Assembly (NCBI GenBank): GCA_031273775.1
Contig: JAISRF010000137.1
Coordinates: 1-10,891, forward strand
Length of the DNA: 10,891 nt
Source: Oscillospiraceae bacterium
Lineage (GTDB): Bacteria > Bacillota > Clostridia > Oscillospirales > Acutalibacteraceae
Reading direction: 5' to 3'
The notes below the pieces were generated by a model that saw only the letters and a program-made list of their open reading frames with translations, did no database searches and was not told the origin of the DNA. Position numbers and translations under genes: made by a program. Numbering within the stretch: the first letter of the stretch is position 1; the number at the start of each line of letters is the position of its first letter. Of this stretch, positions 6,293 through 10,891 are shown in pieces.

Positions 6293-6977
6293 CGAGAGCG
6301 ACCGCCTGCTTAACATTTTAACCCCCGACCGCGGCTTGATTACCGCCTTTGCGGACGGCGCTCTGCGGCTTAAAAACAAAAATTCCGCCGCCACCGGCCT
6401 TCTGTGCTATTCTAAGTTTACCCTGTACCACGGCAAGGATACATATAAAGTCAACGAAGCATCGGCTGTGAACGTGTTTTTCCGTCTGCGGGAGGACATT
6501 GTAAAGCTCACGCTGGCGCAGTATTTCTGCGAGCTTTCCAAAAACTTGGCTCCGGAGGAGGAAAACGCCGATGAATATTTACGGCTTACGCTTAACGCGC
6601 TGCACCTGCTGGCGGAGGAAAAGCGGTCTCCGTTGCTTATTAAGGCTGCGGTGGAACTGCGAATGTTGATTCTCGCGGGGTATATGCCGGAACTGGGCGC
6701 CTGCAGGGAATGCGGGGGTCACCAGGACGATTTTTTATTCGATTTTGACGGCGGAATTTTGTGCCGGAATTGTTTCGCAGGACAAAAAAACGCGGTTCCC
6801 CTGTCAAAAGGTGTGCTTGCGGCCTTGCGACACATTGTCTCTTCCGGGTTTGAGCGTATGTTTTCCTTTTCGCTCCCGCAAAACACGCTGGAAGAACTGT
6901 GCCGGGTTGTGGAACGGTTTTTGCTGGTTCAGACAGAATGCGCTTTCAAAACACTGGAGTTTTTCAAAACGCTTTGA
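6234..6977 (+). CDS. recO: DNA repair protein RecO
   Basis: RecO loads RecA onto SSB-coated single-stranded DNA and anneals strands in the RecFOR recombination pathway. The 247 residues are of normal length. The N-terminal OB-fold includes G-L-V-V-R-E-R-R-I-N-E-S-D-R-L-L (11-26), and a helical C-terminal domain follows. A four-cysteine zinc site is present at C157-x2-C160 and C177-x2-C180. The start is GTG at 6234, with GGAG at 6221-6224. It lies inside the end of the yqzL-like gene, so translation is probably coupled. It is the last gene of the conserved housekeeping cluster. Confidence 0.95.
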   Translation: MNTALLINTTGLVVRERRINESDRLLNILTPDRGLITAFADGALRLKNKNSAATGLLCYSKFTLYHGKDTYKVNEASAVNVFFRLREDIVKLTLAQYFCELSKNLAPEEENADEYLRLTLNALHLLAEEKRSPLLIKAAVELRMLILAGYMPELGACRECGGHQDDFLFDFDGGILCRNCFAGQKNAVPLSKGVLAALRHIVSSGFERMFSFSLPQNTLEELCRVVERFLLVQTECAFKTLEFFKTL

Positions 6978-7031
6978 TAAATGTCGGTGTGTGGTTCCGT
7001 GGGCTATTACGCTACAGGAGACGGCTAATAG

Positions 7032-9173
7032 ATGAATAAAGATGCCTTTTCACGCCTGCACCCCATCATCAATTTTGTGTACTTCGCGCTGGTCATCGGG
7101 TGCGCCATGATTTTGACCCACCCAGTCTGCCTTGCGCTCTCCTTTGTCTGCGCTCTGACATATTCCATCTGTCTAAAAGGCAAAAAGGCTGTGCGGTTCA
7201 ATTTGCTGTATATGCTCCCTTTGCTGATTATGACAATGCTGATTAACCCCGCCTTTTCCCATCAAGGCGTGACGATTCTCGCCTATCTGCCCAGCGGCAA
7301 CCCTTTAACGCTGGAATCCATTCTCTACGGCATATCGTCGGCGTTTCTGCTGATTACGGTCATTGCGTGGTTTAGCTGTTTTAACGCCGTCATTACAAGC
7401 GATAAGCTTGTGTATCTGTTCGGACGGATTATTCCCGCGCTGTCGTTGATTTTATCTATATCCCTGCGGTTTGTGCCGCGCTTTACGGCGCAGATTAAAG
7501 TCATATCCAATGCGCAAAAGTGCGTGGGGCGGGATATTTCCAACGGCGGCCTGCTCAAACGCGCCAAGCACGGAATTAAAATATTGTCTGTGCTGGTGAC
7601 ATGGGCGCTGGAAAACGCTATTGTCACAGATAAGGTGTGGCATGAATTGGCGTTCGGGCTGGAATCATTGGCCTTTGATACTCCCACCATTCGCTTGCGC
7701 GTCGCGGAAATGGCCAGCTTCTTTGGGATTCAGACGTGGTTTTACAAAAATGTCACCGAGCTTTCAGGCGGGCAAAAACAGCTTTTGGCTCTTGCTTCCG
7801 TTATGGCGTTGCAACCCTCTGTGCTGATCCTCGACGAACCCACCAGCCAGCTTGACCCCATAGCGGCGGCGGATTTTCTCGCCATCGTGGGAAAAATAAA
7901 CCGGGAATTGGGCGTTACAGTGATTTTGACTGAACACCGATTAGAGGAAGCGTTTCCTCTGGCCAGTCGCGCCGTAGTAATGGACGGCGGCAAAATCATC
8001 ACCCAAGGAAGCCCCGCCGAGGTGGGTGAAGCCCTGCGCTTTGCCGGACACAAAATGTTTCACGCCATGCCTGTGCCTATGCGCGTGTGGGCGGGGATTT
8101 CGCAATTGACAAATGGGAGGGCGGAACATCTGCCTTGTCCGGTAACAGTGAGAGACGGACGGGAATGGCTTAGTCAATTAGCAATGGATAATGGACAATT
8201 GATAATTAGTGAAATGGAAAGCAAAGCACATAGCGGCGACCCAGCCATAGAATTAGAGGAAGTGTGGTTTAAGTACGCGAAGGACGCGCCGGATGTGGTA
8301 AAAGGCGTTTCGTTCAAAGCCTATCCCGGTGAACTAACCGCGATTTTGGGAGGCAACGGCACAGGCAAGACCACCACTTTAACGCTGATTGCCGGGCTGA
8401 ATAAGCCCTATAGCGGCAAGGTGAAAATAAACGGTGAGGCGCTTGATAAAATTCCCGGTGAAAAGCTGTTTGACTCCTTGCTCGGCGTTCTGCCCCAAAA
8501 CCCGCAGAGTCTGTTTACGGCAAAAACCGTGCGGGAGGATTTACTGGAAATCCTTTCTGACCGCAAGCTGTCAAAGACTGAAAAGCAGGGCAAGTTACGC
8601 AATGTCGCCGCGCTGTGCCATTTGGAAAACTTGCTGGATTCCCACCCATACGATCTTTCTGGCGGGGAACAGCAGTGGGCGGCATTGGCAAAGGTGTTGT
8701 TATTGGAACCTCGTATTTTACTGTTGGACGAGCCGACGAAGGGGCTGGATGCCGAGTTTAAGACGGTATTTGCGCTGATACTCCGCAATCTGACGACGGC
8801 GGGCGTAGCGGTGGTAATGGTGAGCCACGACCTCGAATTTTGCGCCGAATACGCCGACCGCTGCGCATTGTTTTTTGACGGTAATATCGTGACCGAAAAC
8901 GTCACCCGCACCTTTTTCAGCGGCAACAGCTTTTACACCAGCGCCGCCAACCGCATGGCGCGGCACATTCTGCCCCAAGCGGTAACGGCTGAGGATATTA
9001 TCCGGGCGTTGGGCGGTACACCGCAATTGATAATGGACATTGGACAATGGACAATGGAGGACGATGACGGCGGCGTTTACGCGCTGAAAGAAGACAAAAA
9101 TATCATCGAGCCCAAACCGGAAGCAAAAAGCTCACTCTACCCCGGATTGGCACACTTTGCGCGGCGGGGATAG
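7032..9173 (+). CDS. ECF transporter EcfT-EcfA chimera (truncated EcfT fused to a 5'-deleted double ATPase)
   Basis: An energy-coupling factor transporter protein of 713 residues made of parts that are normally separate. Residues 1 to about 196 are EcfT: about five hydrophobic segments and the first cytoplasmic coupling region (N-A-Q-K-C-V-G-R-D, 160-168), ending at W-A-L-E-N-A just before the second Arg-containing coupling motif expected in EcfT. Residue 197 onward is an EcfA ATPase that starts just after its Q-loop: I-V-T-D-K-V-W-H-E. This first domain keeps its signature L-S-G-G-Q-K-Q (244-250), Walker B with Asp268/Glu269, and His302, but has no Walker A. The second domain is complete: G-G-N-G-T-G-K-T-T (440-448), Gln489, L-S-G-G-E-Q-Q (542-548), Walker B Asp566/Glu567 and His599. 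AGGAG at 7016-7020 precedes the ATG. The frame is open throughout, so it may still be translated, but function is doubtful. Confidence 0.88.
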   Translation: MNKDAFSRLHPIINFVYFALVIGCAMILTHPVCLALSFVCALTYSICLKGKKAVRFNLLYMLPLLIMTMLINPAFSHQGVTILAYLPSGNPLTLESILYGISSAFLLITVIAWFSCFNAVITSDKLVYLFGRIIPALSLILSISLRFVPRFTAQIKVISNAQKCVGRDISNGGLLKRAKHGIKILSVLVTWALENAIVTDKVWHELAFGLESLAFDTPTIRLRVAEMASFFGIQTWFYKNVTELSGGQKQLLALASVMALQPSVLILDEPTSQLDPIAAADFLAIVGKINRELGVTVILTEHRLEEAFPLASRAVVMDGGKIITQGSPAEVGEALRFAGHKMFHAMPVPMRVWAGISQLTNGRAEHLPCPVTVRDGREWLSQLAMDNGQLIISEMESKAHSGDPAIELEEVWFKYAKDAPDVVKGVSFKAYPGELTAILGGNGTGKTTTLTLIAGLNKPYSGKVKINGEALDKIPGEKLFDSLLGVLPQNPQSLFTAKTVREDLLEILSDRKLSKTEKQGKLRNVAALCHLENLLDSHPYDLSGGEQQWAALAKVLLLEPRILLLDEPTKGLDAEFKTVFALILRNLTTAGVAVVMVSHDLEFCAEYADRCALFFDGNIVTENVTRTFFSGNSFYTSAANRMARHILPQAVTAEDIIRALGGTPQLIMDIGQWTMEDDDGGVYALKEDKNIIEPKPEAKSSLYPGLAHFARRG
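7611..7628 (+). other. Apparent EcfT/EcfA deletion junction
   Basis: Codons for E-N-A (194-196), typical of the EcfT helix before its second coupling motif, run directly into I-V-T-D-K (197-201), typical of the sequence after an EcfA Q-loop. From usual family lengths I infer that several hundred bases are missing: the end of ecfT, the intergenic start of ecfA, and the first 80-100 codons of the ATPase. Both parent sites would be expected to read Glu-Asn, so a short shared GAAAAC is a plausible recombination point; this is inference. Confidence 0.7.
8174..8208 (+). repeat. In-frame heptad array in the ATPase linker
   Basis: Five 7-bp units of the ACAATTG/ATAATGG type lie within the chimera, encoding about residues 381-392 (Q-L-A-M-D-N-G-Q-L-I-I) in the linker between the two nucleotide-binding domains. 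A shorter related stretch, GCAATTGACAAATGG, occurs at 8102-8116. Confidence 0.75.
9023..9057 (+). repeat. In-frame heptad array in the ATPase C-terminal tail
   Basis: Five 7-bp units (GCAATTG, ATAATGG, ACATTGG, ACAATGG, ACAATGG) encode Q-L-I-M-D-I-G-Q-W-T-M-E, after the second ATPase domain. The unit sequence, unit count and encoded peptide resemble the array at 8174-8208. Confidence 0.8.
9125..9129 (+). other. A5 run at the possible -1 frameshift between ATPase and S component
   Basis: The chimera reads GCA-AAA-AGC here. A one-base backward slip on AAA gives A-K-K-L-T-L-P-R-I-G and continues without a stop into the S component. One extra A in the run would have the same effect. There is no classic two-codon slippery heptamer in the zero frame, and I saw no obvious stimulatory structure. 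Confidence 0.45.
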
Positions 9174-9235
9174 CATTTATCATCACCGCCATTTTCGCCG
9201 CTCTGCATTGGGACGGTTTTACCGGCTTTATCTCC

Positions 9236-10093
9236 ATGGGAAACGAACCGACGCAACTTGCCGCCGACCCTATCGGGGCGTGGCGGTATGTCGGTCTCAT
9301 GCTGGCGTTGGCCGCCGAGGTTATTGCCGCCGTACTCGCCCTATCTTATGGGCGCGGCAAAAAGGAATGGGCGGTGCAAACGGCTTCCGGCAATCGCAAG
9401 CTCTCAAAACGCACAGTTGCCACCGCGATGATACTGCTTGCCATTCCGCTGACCATCTATTTCGGCATTTTCTTTTTGGGCGACCGTAAGTTTTACTTTA
9501 TCTCCCTGCTGATTATCCTGGAAACCATGCTCCCGTTTTTTTTTGTGTTCGAGCGACGCAAGCCACAGGCGCGGGAATTGGTGATTATCGCCGTCCTCTG
9601 CGCCATCGGCGTGGCCGGACGCACCGCCTTTTTTATGCTCCCCCAATTCAAGCCGGTGGTGGCGGTGGTGATCATCGCGGGCGTGGCTTTCGGCGGCGAG
9701 ACGGGCTTTTTGGTAGGCGCAATGACCGGCTTTGTGAGCAATATGTTTTTCGGGCAGGGTTCGTGGACGCCTTGGCAGATGTTTGCCTTTGGCTTAATCG
9801 GTTTTTTGGCGGGGGTTCTGTTCAAAAAAGGGATACTGCCGCGAAGTAAATCCGCTCTGTGCGTATTCGGCGGCCTTGCGACTTTTATCATCTACGGCGG
9901 CTTGATGAACCCGTCTTTTGTGCTGACCTATCAAAGCAAGCCCACGCTGCCTATGTTTTTGGCGGCGTATTTACAGGGAATCCCCTTTGATTTGGTTCAC
10001 GCGCTGGCAACGGTGGTGTTTTTAAGTATATCCGCCCGGCCAATGCTCGAAAAGTTAGACAGAATTAAAGTGAAGTATGGGCTGATGACATGA
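9236..10093 (+). CDS. ECF transporter S component (substrate-binding membrane subunit), apparent 5' truncation
   Basis: A membrane protein of 285 residues counted from the first available ATG. The C-terminal two thirds resemble ECF S components: R-T-A-F-F-M-L-P-Q-F-K-P, then G-V-A-F-G-G-E-T-G-F-L-V-G-A, a G-Q-G-S-W-T-P-W-Q-M segment, and G-F-L-A-G. About eight hydrophobic segments are visible, with three N-terminal to the usual six-helix core. A further hydrophobic helix (G-I-A-F-I-I-T-A-I-F-A-A-L-H-W) is encoded in the same frame at 9167-9211, but no ATG, GTG or TTG precedes it back to the stop at 9065. The true N-terminus is therefore lost, starts at a rare codon, or comes from frameshifting out of the ATPase gene. 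The vitamin or metal substrate cannot be read; no riboswitch was recognised nearby. Confidence 0.8.
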   Translation: MGNEPTQLAADPIGAWRYVGLMLALAAEVIAAVLALSYGRGKKEWAVQTASGNRKLSKRTVATAMILLAIPLTIYFGIFFLGDRKFYFISLLIILETMLPFFFVFERRKPQARELVIIAVLCAIGVAGRTAFFMLPQFKPVVAVVIIAGVAFGGETGFLVGAMTGFVSNMFFGQGSWTPWQMFAFGLIGFLAGVLFKKGILPRSKSALCVFGGLATFIIYGGLMNPSFVLTYQSKPTLPMFLAAYLQGIPFDLVHALATVVFLSISARPMLEKLDRIKVKYGLMT

Positions 10094-10166
10094 TGCGAGA
10101 AATACGAACCGGCGCAAGGCAGACAATACCCGGCATCAGTCATTCGCTCTGACCAGATTACTTAAA

Positions 10167-10891
10167 TTACACGGTTATCCCTTTATAATTCGGAAGCGTT
10201 AAACCGGAAAGCTCCCGACCCGCGAAAAAGGCGGCCATCAAGTCCGCGGCGGATTGGACAGCATTTTCATAAATTTCGAAAAAGCTCTCCTGCCTGCCCT
10301 CGACCCATTCCCTGCCCTGTCTGTTGGCAAAATCCAAACCATCCGGCAGCTCTTTAGGGTAAATCAGGGAGGAAACCGCCAAATTCGCCCCGACCGGGCG
10401 TTCCAGCGCGTGGAAAACCCGACGTTTCCGGTAATGAGGGTCATGAAAAAACCGGCACACCCGCGCGGTATCACGGTAGGCTTCTATTATTTTTTTCCGC
10501 TTCACCATTACCCCGGCGATTTGTGCCAGCGTGTGCTTCATCAGCCCGGCTTGAATTTCAAGTAGCCGCGGTTCTTCGGAAAATAAATACCGCGGCGGGA
10601 ACATATGCGGGCGTACTCTAAATTTTTGGAACAATATCTCCACATCCAACCCATATTCAATAGCGTTGTGCGCAACGGCAGAATGTGCTTTCAGTATTTT
10701 TTTCGCGAGAAAATAATCTACAGATGCGTAAACAAATGGGTGCGCGGCGGAATCCAAAGCATAGTGGCAAAGAAGCCCCGCCGCGTAGGAGCGGAGTATT
10801 TCGGTTTCCTCTTTGCCGGTGTGTTCGTCAAGGTAAGCGCGTACAGCGGTAAATTCCCGCGCGGGGCTGGCGTTGTGAAACACCTTGGCTG
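10167..10891 (-). CDS. Zinc-dependent phospholipase C-like protein (N-terminus outside window)
   Basis: The C-terminal 240 residues of a protein that enters from the right edge; the frame is open to the last base, so the GTG at 10883 is probably not the start (A-K precede it). Family assignment rests on the zinc-site pattern H-Y-A-L-D-S-A-A-H-P, with His, Asp and His at 40, 44 and 48 counted from that GTG, and a later H-x-x-x-E (72-76). Both are typical of the zinc-dependent phospholipase C family. Clostridial members of this kind are usually uncharacterised, and phospholipid hydrolysis is inferred. The gene converges on the S component gene, with 73 bases between them and no clear terminator. 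Confidence 0.75.
   Translation of the reverse strand, partial: AKVFHNASPAREFTAVRAYLDEHTGKEETEILRSYAAGLLCHYALDSAAHPFVYASVDYFLAKKILKAHSAVAHNAIEYGLDVEILFQKFRVRPHMFPPRYLFSEEPRLLEIQAGLMKHTLAQIAGVMVKRKKIIEAYRDTARVCRFFHDPHYRKRRVFHALERPVGANLAVSSLIYPKELPDGLDFANRQGREWVEGRQESFFEIYENAVQSAADLMAAFFAGRELSGLTLPNYKGITV

Noticed and set aside
6978..7031. Vitamin riboswitch before the ECF transporter
   Set aside because: The gap is only 54 bases and shows nothing beyond a ribosome binding site, so there is no room for a cobalamin, thiamine or riboflavin riboswitch.
8408..8926. Minus-strand open frame opposite the second ATPase domain
   Set aside because: Antisense to an intact ABC domain with all motifs; no domain of its own and no good ribosome binding site noticed.
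10094..10166. Bidirectional terminator between the convergent S component and phospholipase genes
   Set aside because: No convincing stem followed by a T tract was found on either strand.
10254..10565. Plus-strand open frame opposite the phospholipase-like gene
   Set aside because: Shadow of the minus-strand gene, which carries the zinc-site motifs.

Overview
The window looks like chromosome from an endospore-forming member of the Clostridia, probably near Oscillospirales or Ruminococcaceae. Three things support this: spore-specific genes (cotJABC, yqfC, yqfD), the conserved Firmicutes order yqfC-yqfD-phoH-ybeY-dgkA-era-yqzL-recO, and a moderate GC content estimated by eye. Initiation is varied: phoH, dgkA and era start with TTG and recO with GTG. 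No tRNA, rRNA, CRISPR array or transposase gene is visible.

Layout. Positions 1-982 (minus strand) hold cotJA-cotJB-cotJC, a tightly overlapping spore-coat operon whose last gene runs off the left edge. Positions 983-1412 hold no gene. They contain a possible sporulation promoter for cotJ, a strong orphan terminator-like hairpin, and two copies of a roughly 75 bp MITE-like repeat with internal hairpins and heptad tracts. Positions 1413-6977 (plus strand) hold the housekeeping and sporulation cluster: yqfC and yqfD (sporulation), phoH and ybeY (RNA metabolism and ribosome maturation), dgkA (lipid kinase), era (30S assembly GTPase), a short yqzL-like gene, and recO (DNA repair). yqfF/pgpH, which commonly sits between phoH and ybeY, is absent; a small hairpin occupies that gap.

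Positions 7032-10093 hold an ECF-type vitamin or micronutrient transporter locus that appears rearranged. The transmembrane subunit EcfT is truncated and continues in frame into a double ATPase whose first nucleotide-binding domain has lost its front half (Walker A and Q-loop), while the second domain is complete. The S component follows in the -1 frame. Its apparent first membrane helix is encoded upstream of any usable start codon and can be joined to the preceding polypeptide by a -1 shift at an A5 run. Two in-frame heptad-repeat arrays lie in the ATPase linker and C-terminal tail. Positions 10167-10891 (minus strand) hold the C-terminal part of a zinc-dependent phospholipase C-like protein that enters from the right edge and converges on the transporter.

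The most interesting material is the ECF locus: an EcfT-EcfA chimera, possibly also joined to its S component by frameshifting. It may be a decayed locus, a working single-chain variant, or partly an assembly artefact; the sequence alone cannot decide.
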